A stretch of DNA of 64,000 nt. It comes from Siphonodentalium dalli (taxonomy: Eukaryota; Mollusca; Scaphopoda; Gadilida; Siphonodentaliidae). The DNA is taken from the NCBI GenBank assembly GCA_032622095.1, contig CP136061.1, positions 13,841,287-13,905,286 on the forward strand, in the 5' to 3' direction. The notes under the pieces are model-generated. The model ran no database searches, was not told where the DNA came from, and saw only the letters and a list, made by a program, of their open reading frames with translations. The position numbers and the translations under genes are program-made. This document shows positions 46,430 through 57,360 of this stretch, piece by piece (within the stretch, counting starts at the first letter, position 1; each line of letters starts with the position of its first letter).

Positions 46430-46459
46430 ATTGGTTGAATGCGTCTGCATTGGTCCAAT
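46430..46459 (-). promoter_or_regulatory. CCAAT-box cluster upstream of the recombinase
   Basis: ATTGG at 46430 and 46449 and CCAAT at 46455 lie about 230 bases upstream of the recombinase leader frame. They sit in a GC-richer patch (GCTACGAGTGCGCTCTGATTGG). The cluster is conserved in the other arm (61703-61732). Promoter function is inferred from the motifs and position. Confidence 0.35.
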
Positions 46460-46595
46460 CCGCTTTCGCGAGGGAGAACCAGCTTAAATAGTTCGCTGTC
46501 AGTTTTGTATTCTTCTAGAAGAATACAGATTTTTTTGGAACGATTCAAATATCCATATTTTTAGGCGGATTTCGGGCAAATAAATCTACGGCGTG

Positions 46596-46697
46596 AAATA
46601 AATAGACATATTGTAACAATAAAATATTTAAAAGTGAACATAGATATGTTGTACAGGAGTGGCATGGCCAACTGGGCCGTCTTCTTTCCGTCCTATA
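46596..46697 (-). mobile_element. 3' end of the LINE split by the DUF7869 transposon
   Basis: Minus-strand CGGCCCAGTTGGCCATGCCACTCCTGTAC matches the style of the CR1/Jockey 3' UTRs at 25900 and 34070 and ends in an AT-rich tail. It continues directly from 49461 once the 2.76 kb transposon is removed; the LINE body is at 49461-50870. Confidence 0.65.
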
Positions 46698-49456
46698 TCG
46701 TGGGGTTAGAGCAACAAGGTACCATGTCGACTTTTTGGTGAAAATTTGTTTTTTTGTTAATTGGGATGCAAATTAATTATACTTTCATGTGTAAAAATAC
46801 TGGAGATCAATTTGACTAATTAATTTGTCTACTCATTAATTACGACAAGGTACCATCTTGGTTATCGCCAATATGTTTAGAGCAACAAGGTACCATGTGG
46901 GTATTGTTGCATGCAACAAGGTGCTATCTTCGATATGTCACCTTATTGCTGATAAGAAGTAATTAAATTGGTATCAATTTCTTCCACTTAAAACTTATAG
47001 CACCTTGTTATTGGCTTGGTAGCAGATATCACAATGTGTTTTTGTTTAATGATAAGGAAACTTGTACATATAAAATATGATTGTTTGTTGGAAAGTAACA
47101 GACATTGTTCACTTAACAAGCAGTTCTCTAGGACCATGGGAGTATACAACATTCTTTACCTCAATCATACTAACTGACTGATTCTGAAGCACTGAAGATC
47201 TTACACTGGCATTATTAAAGGTATGTTATGTTTTTTATGTCCTTTGTCTTGTATATTGTGCACTTCGAATGTACCTCGCAATTAGCAGTTAATTCCAATC
47301 GCTGTTAATGGCTGACATGTGAACTTAAAGGTATAACACATGTGATCGCTCAATTTAATTTGACATTTTATTGAGTGTTTACCCATTTTGTTATACTAGT
47401 AATATGCATCTATGTAATAATCAAGTCAAATTATTATAACTTCTGCCTAAAATATCAGACCACCACATGTAATTTGCAGTAAATTTTGATGTCCACGTCA
47501 ACATTTATAGTCAACAGCATGTTTACAATGTATATTTGTGGTAATTTTTCGTGTTGTCCCAAATATATTCTTTAAATCTGTGGTTGTGACCAATGAGATA
47601 ATATATTATTTACATTTATTATTTCAGATGTCTGGAGTTAATTCATTCACATATTAAATGATTTCCAACAATGGAGTCACACTACGCTCGCAAAGATTCT
47701 AGAAAGCTTTACTTGGGTCGGGAGCTTAATATAAAGATTATGTATAGACTTTTGAAGGATCGCTATTTCAGAGACACTAAATGTCCAGTCTCTGAGTCAT
47801 TATACAGGAGGACCTTTTGTGAAAATTATAATTTATCTTTTCAAAACCCACAAAGGGATCAATGTGTAGTCTGCACGACATATGACCGAAAACAATTAGG
47901 TGGATTGCTAGAAGAGGGAGACACTGAGAAATATAACAACCACAGAAAAATGAAGGATCTAGCCAGACAAGAGAAAGAGAAGGACAAAGAAAACGCCAAA
48001 ATGACAAATCTTTCCACGTTGCTACATTCGATTTGCAATCAGTCTTGACAACTCCATGTTCGCTGGTGGGCGTGCTATATTATAAACGAAAGCTTTCATG
48101 CTATAACCTGTCATTCTTGTCTTTGGCTGACAAAAAGGGTACTTGTTACTTATGCGATGAAGTACAAGGAGCAAGGGGCTCAAATGAAATTGGTAGTTGC
48201 CTGATAAATAACATAATTTCAGTGGCAGAACAAAACAAGGCAGTTAAAGAAATATCATATTATTCAGATACTTGCGGAGGACAAAATCGCAACCAATATG
48301 TTGCAAGCGGTATGTTGTATGGCTTAAACATACACAACCATATAACAAAAATCAACCATAAATTCTTTGTACCCGGACATTCTCACATGGAATCTGACTC
48401 GATACAATCTGCGATTGAGAGGGCGAAAAAATGTACAGAGGTGTATGTTCCGAGACAATGGGGTACAATAATTGCAATGGCTCGAAAAATCGAATCCATA
48501 CATTATAATACCCAATAAATATAATGATTTTTCTGATATGAAAACGCTTAAATCAGACAACATGAGGGGCATGAAGATCAAGATCAAGGGGGAGAATTAA
48601 TTGGCTGCATCTGCGATGGATCCAGGTGCGTAAAGTTTCAGCAGAAAGCATATTGACATTAACTACACATTTGATGAAAACAATTTCCAGAAACTAAAAG
48701 TTGTAAGACCTCGGTCAAACATGGGAAAATATTCAAACAAACAGTTTTATGCAGCTAAACTCCCTATTTCCATTGCAACAAAGAATGACTTGGAGTCCTT
48801 ATGTCAGGCGGACATTAATCCTGAACTTAGAATATCACCAATACTACAGCAACTACCCACCAGCAAATCAACCAAAGATAGATTGGCAAATCCTAACTTT
48901 TCGGAAAGTGATTAGTATATCTGATCTTCTATCGTGTACATTATTCTAGATATTCTTACTGTATCATTGGATTTAGCTACTTTCACTTTTCAAGGGAAAT
49001 AGATCGTTTGTAATCTAGATTATTTTTATAGAGTGAAAAACTGTGTATTCTATACTTATACTTGCTGCTGATCAGTAAACAGGGACTAAGATCTGGTAAG
49101 AACACAATGATATAATTAGTTTGCATGAAACTTGCATGGTTAACAAATAATTATGCTAATGAATACTAATTGCTCTGGTTATCTGTTTAGGCTTCAATTA
49201 TGTGATGAGATATTTGCAAATATGTGAATGCAACAGGCATCATGTCATGAGATGGAAGCTTGTTGCATTCAGAATATTCCAAAACGAGCTATGCAACAAG
49301 GTACTATCTTATAAATGACCTTGGTCAATAATATGGCAACAAAGACTCAATACGCAGACCAATGGTATTTGTTAATCGACAACTTTAAACTTTGTTTTGC
49401 GATTATCTCAGAACTTTAAAAAACCTACATGGTACCTTGTTGCTCTAACCCCACGA
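46698..49456 (+). mobile_element. Complete DNA transposon carrying a DUF7869-type gene
   Basis: 2,759 bases bounded by perfect 30-base TIRs (46698-46727 and 49427-49456; start TCGTGGGGTTAGAGCAAC). TATA flanks both sides (46694-46697 and 49457-49460), although its palindromic nature leaves 2 or 4 bases possible. The insertion splits a LINE. Subterminal copies of CAACAAGGTACCAT lie near both ends in both orientations. The single recognisable gene is at 47671-48915. The inverted copy 58678-61437 has the same ends, lengths and lesions. I cannot place it in a named superfamily by eye. Confidence 0.88.
47671..48915 (+). pseudogene. DUF7869-type putative transposase
   Basis: Starts at an ATG (47671) with MESHYARKDSRKLYLGRELN and a C-x2-C (QCVVCTTY), then a Lys/Glu-rich helix. 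A one-base loss in an A-run near 48007 shifts into the second frame (48033-48518), whose first residues follow FD (48030). This contains YYSDTCGGQNRNQYVASGML (D near 48267) and FFVPGHSHMESDSIQSAIER (E/D near 48390), plus RQWGTIIAMARK. FD, SDTCGGQN and HMESD would be a D-D-E/D set. The C-terminal part (48519-48915) ends in NPNFSESD after two more shifts. The family is known mainly as a domain of unknown function; its place between TIRs supports a transposase role. Confidence 0.75.
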
Positions 49457-49460
49457 TATA

Positions 49461-50870
49461 TAACTGTAATTCAAGTCATAAAAACGATACATAAACGTCG
49501 CAACTTGTACTTGATATAAGTCGTGGAATTTCAAAATATTTGCATACAGAACAATGGGTTATGTGTGACTTCTGTATGATTTATTGGATATAATTCTGGT
49601 TGACCTTTTCAGTTGTTTAATGATAGTGCCTCCTGTATCGACATGAACCAAGATTGACAAACTATATATGAGAAAACTGTTGATTAAAGAGAAGTATAGT
49701 GTTGTCAGGCAGTTATTGGTTAGACAATTTGCTTTACTCTATTTATGAAATATAATGCATTGTATATTTTGGCACTTAGCATAGGTATGTGATGTTTAAA
49801 GGTGAGATTCTCAGCAATTGTAATACCAAGAAATTTGAGAGATTGTTCAGATCTAGCATTACCTACTCGCGTCAGGGGCTTGTCATCCAATTTTCGTTTA
49901 AGATTACTCCATTTGAAAACATTACTAGTTGGGTATAATAACGTGTATTTACTTTTTGATGCATTAATTGCTGATTTGTTGCTACGACACCAATGATAAT
50001 TTTTATCAATTCCGTATTAACTTGTTCTTTCAATTTTCCGATAGTTATGGCCGGATATATAAAGAGTTGTGTCAGAGATTTAGCACCTGCTATTGGACAT
50101 ATATTTGGGATACATAATACATATAACGGGTCCTAGAATATATCAATGTGGCACAGTTTGAGCAAGTTATATTTTTTATTTTCGATTCCAGCGTATTGTT
50201 ACCTCCCATCTAAATAGCTTTTCAACCAGATTTTTTTGTAATTCCCCTAACGCCGTACTGACGTATCTCATGGCTAATCGTGTAAAATGCTTTGGACAGG
50301 TCGATAAAAATTGCTAGAGTCGAGTTTCTGATCGTTTTGTTGTTATCAGCAACTTCGATTTAACAGATATATTAAGGGATGTGTTGCCAAATGATTTTCT
50401 CTGAAGCCGAATTATTTGTTATGTAGTATATCACATGTTGTTAAGAAAGATCTTAGACCTTTGTTCATGAAATTTTCGATAATTTTCGAAAAAGCTGGCA
50501 AGATGCTGATTTGTCTATAGTTTGTTGTATTATCGCATGTGTTATTGTTTATATCTTTGAACAACTCAATATATTTTCGTTTTCGTCTGCACTATTCCTT
50601 CTTTGATTGATAAGTTTATGATGTGTTTATGTGCGTAAGCTGTTTCCTTTATAGTAAATGTCATCAGTACCATAAATATATTTGAAAGAACCGAAGCAAT
50701 GTTTATTGGAGAACGCAGCACATGCTGATACAATTTCAGCTGTTGTTGTTTCGAGGAGATCAAAGATTTGATTGATATTAAATACTCCACAGAGAGAGAT
50801 TGGTTCAATAAATATATTTTTATGTTTGTTGCTACGAGGGAGGGAATTCATACAAATTCAATGGTAGCAG
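49461..50870 (-). pseudogene. Decayed CR1/Jockey-group LINE
   Basis: Minus-strand frames with many stops give ETTTAEIVSACAAFSNKHCFG near 50730, HIINLSIKEGIVQTKTK near 50590, NYRQISILPAFSKIIENFM near 50480-50530, IDLSKAF near 50300, then FLGI and thumb-region text down to 49470. It is the same kind of LINE as 25777-28890 but older. The transposon at 46698-49456 is inserted near its 3' end; its last ~100 bases are at 46596-46697. The upstream end merges with repeat M at 50798-50870. Confidence 0.85.
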
Positions 50871-53195
50871 CCACCAAGGGTGCTTTGTACCTAAATGCAT
50901 GTGAATTATAACGTCATACAAGTTTTCTATAATTCTATACTATGAAGAAAGACACCGGGTACGTTTTTTGGTGGAATTCACACGTAATTCCGGTTGGTCA
51001 CTGCACAGAATCCACAACAACTGATCAAATGCATTCTGAAGTTTTATATTGCACAATCCATATAAGTTCTATATTCTCAGTTCTTACCGAGGATTAATTA
51101 CAGCCTTTTTATCTGATAAAAGTCATTGGTATATTACTAGCTTAGTAATTAATTACACCCCGTCTAGCGACCGGCCTGTCATCCGGCTTACGGCATTTAC
51201 TTTATCGAGAAATTACTTCCATATATCCCATATACCGATAAGGCCTTCACCTTCGCACATGAAAGATTAAAAACAATTAAAGAAAAATAAAAAAAATGAA
51301 ATAATTCTGTGTTACATGTAAATTGTAACGGATACTGAAATTGTAGTAAGTTTCCTAGTTACCATCTTACCTTGTCCGATTCTATCAGTCGATTAAACTT
51401 CAACTTAAGTTCAAGGAAGTGATAACATCTGATAGGATTATGGTGGTGTTATGAACACAACAGCACAATGCATGCTCCTGGGGGAATTGTTCTCCAAGTC
51501 CAAGTTTTTTTAAAGGTAGGTCTGTTTGCTTTAAAAATTAACTTTTTATTATTATTTCATTTAATAGTTTTTCATCATTTGATAATTTGTCGTCGTCATT
51601 TGTTGGTCGTCAATGTCACAGACAGTGTGTTCGTCGTCATTTGTTGGTCGTCAATGTCACAGACAGTGTGTTTGTCGTTATTCGTGTTTGGTTGTCGTCT
51701 CTCTTTTTCGTCCTTGGTAGTTTGTCGTCGTGTGTTTTGCTGGTCGTTGTTTCCATCCTTTGCCATCAGTCGTGTTGTTCGTGGCATGTACACCGTGGCC
51801 CAACTCTAGTTAGTCAGTGGAGCCGCGGTGTACAATGTAGTTGCATTTCGGCCGCGGTGGCAATGCTAACTGCACCATGGTTAAGTGGAAACTTGTTTTG
51901 ACTAGCAAGGTACATTGCATCCCGTAGACTTTCAACTAGGATTGCCTAAGCACAAACCAGTCGAACAAAAAATACATGTACCGTAGGTTACATATAATTT
52001 TGAAACCTGCAGGCCTGGGTCGATGCGTTTGTCGTCAAGACATTTTTCGCCGTCAATCGTTCGACATCGTGTTTGTCGTTGGTCATTTGTTTTTCGTCAT
52101 CAGTCATTTTTCGTCGTCGGTCGGTATTTTTCTTCGTTGTCATTTGTTGCCATTTGTCATAATCATCCTCACCATTTATCGTTCATTTGCCACCATTCGT
52201 CAGCCGGTGTGTTGTTTTCGTTAGTTGTTTTTCATTGTCGGCCATTTGTCGTCATTTGTTTTTCGGAACTTCTGTCTCTGTGTGGGTCTTATAGAATCAA
52301 ACCTGCTTAACAGATCCCACTCAAATTTGGTATGTACATATACATTGTATTGTATGTCCACTTTGATCCCGGAAATTTCATAAGTGACCATGTCCTTGAC
52401 CATGACCTCACTCATATACATGTAGGTATATGCTCATATAATATAGGCATGTGTCTGGACCTCAACATGGGTACATTTATGTAGGCTATAGATATGGACA
52501 GGTCTAATTTCACATGCGGTTGTCCTTGACATTGGCCTACTGGTAGCGCACATATGCTCAAATGTTTCTGGACCTCGACTGATCGTTTGTCCACATGCTG
52601 TATATTTTGTCCAAACGGAGGCGACCATAGATAAATCCTAAAACGCGGGTGAAGTCAGTTACATCACTTGGTCTATTGTGTTATATTTTGGAACTTCTGT
52701 ATCTGTGTCTAATAGACTCGAAAACTGTACAACTGATCCGACTCAAATTTTTGTAATGTACCAAAGCCCTACTTTGACCCGGGAACTATATGGGTGGGTC
52801 CAATTTCATGTGTGACTGTCCTTTGACTGCGCCCTCGATATATACTCATACATTGTACATGCATACCGGTAGGCAACTTTGTTCCCTAAATAGCCCGGAT
52901 GAAGTCAGGCACATCAGCTACTGTACATGTAAATATGTACATGTAATAAGAAATAATTTAGAAATAACAGATACAAATTATGAAAATTTCCTCAAAAATA
53001 TACTAATAGTATAGAATAATGATAATATTATGAATGCGTTATTTTCCACAAATGTGATCGGAGCGTTTGTATATATACAGCATGTAAATAGTGAGCGATA
53101 AGCAACACACTTTCAGACACTGTGGCGATTGATTAGGTCGAGAGTGATTCTTGGTGACCCATTCAACTCCAAAATCTGAGATTTAGCTTATTGGC
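50798..53195. repeat. Copy of repeats M and R plus flank
   Basis: Matches 9933-12313 nearly throughout, with R at about 52219-53027. Unlike the first locus there is no R copy before M, and the sequence to the left is LINE continuing without a break. A 45-base duplication (GTCGTCATTTGTTGGTCGTC..., 51590-51675) is present here and in the right arm but single in the first locus (10735-10790). Confidence 0.9.
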
Positions 53196-53200
53196 TATAC

Positions 53201-53636
53201 GTGGAGCTCCGTGGTCCAGTGGTTAGCGCGTTGGACTTGTCTTCGCTGTCAACACAGCGAGGCGAGTTCGCGCTGGCTGGTGGTCTGTTAGGAGTTTCCA
53301 CACAGCAGTGGCTTGGCCGACTTGAGCGATGTGCAATTGTTGGATTGTACACTGTTTGAATCTCGCGCCAAGTTGTGACCCTTGAGCAAGGTCGCTCGTA
53401 CTGTGTCTGCTTTGCACCACCCATGCATTACAAGGATACCTGATAATGAGCAGTGAAAGATCTTGTCAGTATGCTAGCCATATGGTATCCTCGCATACTC
53501 CAGGCTGTACCCCCCCTCTGTCCCCGGGGGGCAGTAGATGGTTACTGAATGTTCAGGCTCATCAGGGTAATAATTGTAAAAACTTTGAGCGCTTTGGGCC
53601 TCATGGGAAAGGCGCTTTACAAATGCTATACATTAT
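53201..53636 (+). mobile_element. tRNA-derived SINE
   Basis: Starts GTGGAGCTCCGTGGTCCAG with an A-box-like TGGTTAGCGCG at 53220 and a B-box-like GCGAGTTCGCGC at 53262, spaced about as in a tRNA. A 3' body follows with GAGCGCTTTGGG and GGCGCTTTACAAATGC and a short ATT tail. TATAC flanks both sides (53196-53200 and 53637-53641). It is absent from the first locus (12311-12318) and from the other arm (55853-55860), so it inserted after the palindrome formed. 436 bases is long for a SINE, so it may be composite. Confidence 0.82.
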
Positions 53637-53644
53637 TATACCGG

Positions 53645-54577
53645 TGTAACCTGTGAGGGGGTGTCTTCCTCTAGGTTTATATGTGGAGTACAATGTGTGA
53701 CTGCTAGCTCCCTAATCACAGTTCCCGTAAATGGAATAGGACATAAACAGATTGTCCTGAGATATGTCTATTAGAATTAATGTCAATTAATTCTCATTAT
53801 TTACGTAGATTGATTATCAACAATTGTATTCATATATCAGTTGCATACATCAAGATATTGCTTTACTAACAATATTCAATGTGAGAAATAAGCTTCTCAA
53901 AGGGTGTTTATGTTGGGTGAAAGACGGTAGTCTAAAACGAAAACAGGATACATAGGATTATATCCATGATAAACAATAACATCATTCTTAGTATCCAAAA
54001 TAGATCGGAAATACCCAACGGAACGCCTACTCAAAGGTAGTCAATGTGCTGACTTGTCTCAATAACGGGTGTACCCTAGTACAGCAAAATACTTAAGTTT
54101 GAGATCGCTATTATGTATCGTATCGTCTGACTAAAATAATGTGAGATTGCGTTCCCTTACGGAGGGGAGCCTTATATACACCGGGATTGCGTTCCCTAGA
54201 GGGCACACAGTACGTTAACTACGGTCACGTGACTGCATTCCCTCATAAGACTGCGTTCCCTTACTGGGTACACACCGCGTTCCCTACTCTGGGAGAGCAC
54301 GCAGTGCGTTCCTAGTAACCGTATCTAAGCGCGCAGTGATTTCACGAACCGGAAGTTAAACTTCTGGATCGTGACGTCACCAATAAACAATGTGCAATTA
54401 ATTCACAATGAATAACATGACAAATAATATTACTTGCGTGAATAAAATAAGGATATATAACGAACCAAAGTTTCCAAATGGGTGGTGTTATGCATGATGC
54501 GAAAGGTTGATAGGTGAACACAAACGAAATGAAATGACGCGCTGATAAACGGAAGATGAAAACCTAACTTTGTTATA
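53645..54577 (-). repeat. Gypsy LTR, left copy at the palindrome 2 centre
   Basis: 933 bases homologous to 12319-13187. It starts TGTAACCTG after CCGG (53641-53644) and ends TGTTATA next to the polypurine tract (54578-54590). It retains the CCCGTAAATGG segment lost from the 3' LTR of the complete element. Most of it (to about 54385) is mirrored at 55116-55852. Confidence 0.9.
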
Positions 54578-54686
54578 CCATTCCCCCTTTGAAGAAAAAT
54601 TGTTCGACCGCGAACTTAATTTAAACGATAACGGTATATAAAATGAACGGAATGAGAAATAATTATTTGATCTTGGTGCCAGCCAT

Positions 54687-54977
54687 CTACTCTTCTCGTT
54701 TTCTCTTCATCGACATATCTAAAGGTTTCCTACCCTCAGGTTTCCTGGTGGTGACATCCGTCTGACTAACCCGTGAAACTTCAATCTTAACCTCAGGATC
54801 TCGAAACCATGTTTCGTTCAGAGAATATGTTCTCCCATCTGGCAACCTCACACTCTCCACCTTCTTAATGCACAAGTATCCATACGGAATGAACCGCCTC
54901 TGATAGTTCTCTAGATGTGCCCGTGCTCCAGTTCGAGCCGCCCGTAGTAGTTGGTCAGTGTGGCCTTCCATCAACAA
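54687..54977 (-). pseudogene. Gypsy ORF3 C-terminal fragment
   Basis: Copy of 13297-13587 with a few substitutions, again ending SMKRKREE before the polypurine tract. It is joined at GGCCTTCCAT (54969) to the inverted ORF3 fragment after a deletion of about 85 bases relative to the first locus. It lies in the palindrome loop and so has no mirror copy. Confidence 0.85.
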
Positions 54978-55115
54978 TCCGATCAGAGGGTCCTATATTA
55001 CTATTTCTTTGGCTTTGGGGGTAAAAAATATTTGATTCGAATCGAGGAACCCATCAAACAAAGCTCAGAGTTATTAGATATTGATTTTTGAAATGTGTTA
55101 TTTTCTCGAGATGGC
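54978..55115. repeat. Inverted ORF3 fragment in the palindrome 2 loop
   Basis: Matches 13680-13817 (CCGATCAGAGGGTCCTATAT to TTTTCTCGAGATG), the same rearranged piece as in the complete element. It then switches at ATGGCATTGGTGACG straight into an LTR in the opposite orientation. This is the palindrome 2 junction. Confidence 0.85.
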
Positions 55116-55852
55116 ATTGGTGACGTCACGGTCCAGAAGTTTAACTTCCGGTTCGTGAAATCACTGCGCGCTTAGATACGGTTACTAGGAACGCACTGCA
55201 TGCTCTCAGAGTAGGGAACGCGGTGTGTACCCAGTAAGGGAACGCAGTCTTATGAGGGAATGCAGTCACGTGACCGTAGTGAACGTACTGTGTGCCCTCT
55301 AGGGAACGCAATCCCGGTGTATATAAGGCTCCCCTCCGTAAGGGAACGCAATCTCACATTATTTTAGTCAGACGATACGATACATAATAGCGATCTCAAA
55401 CTTAAGTATTTTGCAGTACTAAGGTACACCCGTTATTGAGACAAGTCAGCCCATTGACTACCTTTGAGTAGGCGTTCCGTTGGGTATTTCCGATCTATTT
55501 TGGATACTAATAATGATGTTATTGTTTGTCATGGATATAATCCTATGTATCCTGTTTTCGTTTTAGACTACCGTCTTTCACCCAACATAAACACCCTTTG
55601 AGAATCTTATTTCTCACATTGAATATTGTTAGTAAAGCAATATCTTGATGCATGCAACTGATATATGAATACAATTGTTGATAATCAATCTACGTAAATA
55701 ATGAGAATTAATTGACATTAATTCTAATAGACATATCTCAGGACAATCTGTTTATGTCCTATTCCATTTACGGGAACGGTGATTAGGGAGCTAGCAGTCA
55801 CACATTGTACTCCACATATAAACCTACAGGAAGACACCCCTCACAGGTTACA
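55116..55852 (+). repeat. Gypsy LTR, right copy at the palindrome 2 centre, truncated
   Basis: 737 bases in plus orientation, lacking the first ~195 bases of the LTR. It ends GGTTACA followed by CCGG (55853-55856) and the same host flank (TATAGCCAATAAGC) as the other copies, inverted. Confidence 0.9.
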
Positions 55853-55856
55853 CCGG

Positions 55857-57360
55857 TATAGCCAATAAGCTAAATCTCAGATTTTGGAGTTGAATGGGTC
55901 ACCAAGAATCACTCTCGACCTAATCAATCGCCACAGTGTCTGAAAGTGTGTTGCTTATCGCTCACTATTTACATGCTGTATATATACAAACGCTCCGATC
56001 ACATTTGTGGAAAATACCGACCGACGACGAAAAATGACTGATGACGAAAAACAAATGACCAACGACAAACACGATGTCGAACGATCGACGACGAAAAATG
56101 TCTTGACGACAAACGCATCGACCCAGGCCTGCAGGTTTCAAAATTATATGTAACCTACGGTACATGTATTTTTTGTTCGACTGGTTTGTGCTTAGGCAAT
56201 CCTAGTTGAAAGTCTTCGGGATGCAATGTACCTTGCTAGTCAAAACAAGTTTCCACTTAACCATGGTGCAGTTAGCATTGCCACCGCGGCCGAAATGCAA
56301 CTACATTGTACACCGCGGCTCCACTGACTAACTAGAGTTGGGCCACGGTGTACATGCCACGAAAAACACGACTGATGGCAAATGAACAAAGGATGGAAAC
56401 AACGACCAGCAAAACAAAACTACCAAGGACGAAAAAGAGAGACGACAACCAAACACGAATAACGACAAACACACTGTCTGTGACATTGACGACCAACAAA
56501 TGACGACGAACACACTGTCTGTGACATTGACGACCAACAAATGACGACGACAAATTATCAAATGATGAAAAACTATTAAACGAAATAATAATAAAAAGTT
56601 AATTTTTAAAGCAAACAGACCTACCTTTAAAAAAACTTGGACTTGGAGAACAATTCCCCCAGGAGCATGCATTGTGCTGTTGTGTTCATAACACCACCAT
56701 AATCCTATCAGATGTTATCACTTCCTTGAACTTAAGTTGAAGTTTAATCGACTGATAGAATCGGACAAGGTAAGATGGTAACTAGGAAACTTACTACAAT
56801 TTCAGTATCCGTTACAATTTACATGTAACACAGAATTCTTTCATTTTTTTTATTTTTCTTTAATTGTTTTTAATCTTTCATGTGCGAAGGTGAAGGCCTT
56901 ATCGGTATATGGGATATATGGAAGTAATTTCTCGATAAAGTAATGCCGTAAGCCGGATGACAGGACGGTTGATAGACGGGGTGTAATTAATTACTAAGCT
57001 AGTAATATACCAATGACTTTTATCAGATAAAAAGGCTGTAATTAATCCTCGGTAAGAACTGAGAATATAGAACTTATACGTCCGAAAGGATACTGTGCAA
57101 TATAAAACTTCAGAATGCATTTGATCAGTTGTTGTGGATTCTGTGCAGTGACCAACCGGAATTACGTGTGAATTCCACCAAAAAACGTACCGGTGTCTTT
57201 CTTCATAGTATAGAATTATAGAAAACTTGTATGACGTCATAATTCACATGCATTTAGGTACAAAGCACCCTTGGTGGCTGCTACCATTGAATTTGTATGA
57301 ATTCCCTCCCTCGTAGCAACAAACATAAAAATATATTTATTGAACCAATCTCTCTCTGTG
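55857..57360. repeat. Inverted copy of flank and repeat M with deletion
   Basis: Mirrors 50798-53195, but at about 56015 the flank (GTGGAAAATA) jumps to CCGACCGACGACG inside M. The lost segment corresponds to 52125-53039 and lies between two TATTTT copies, so all of R is missing here. Confidence 0.88.

Larger units (their letters stand above)
44178..54385. repeat. Left arm of palindrome 2
   Basis: About 10.2 kb that recurs inverted at 55116-64000. It contains the tyrosine recombinase gene, a LINE interrupted by the DUF7869 transposon, repeat M, repeat R, a SINE and most of a gypsy LTR. The ~1.3 kb length difference between arms is explained by a 915-base deletion in the right arm and the ~441-base SINE insertion in the left, less some small indels. 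Confidence 0.94.

Noticed and set aside
53201..53290. tRNA gene
   Set aside because: The A- and B-box-like parts do not form a full cloverleaf and are followed by a SINE body with target duplications.
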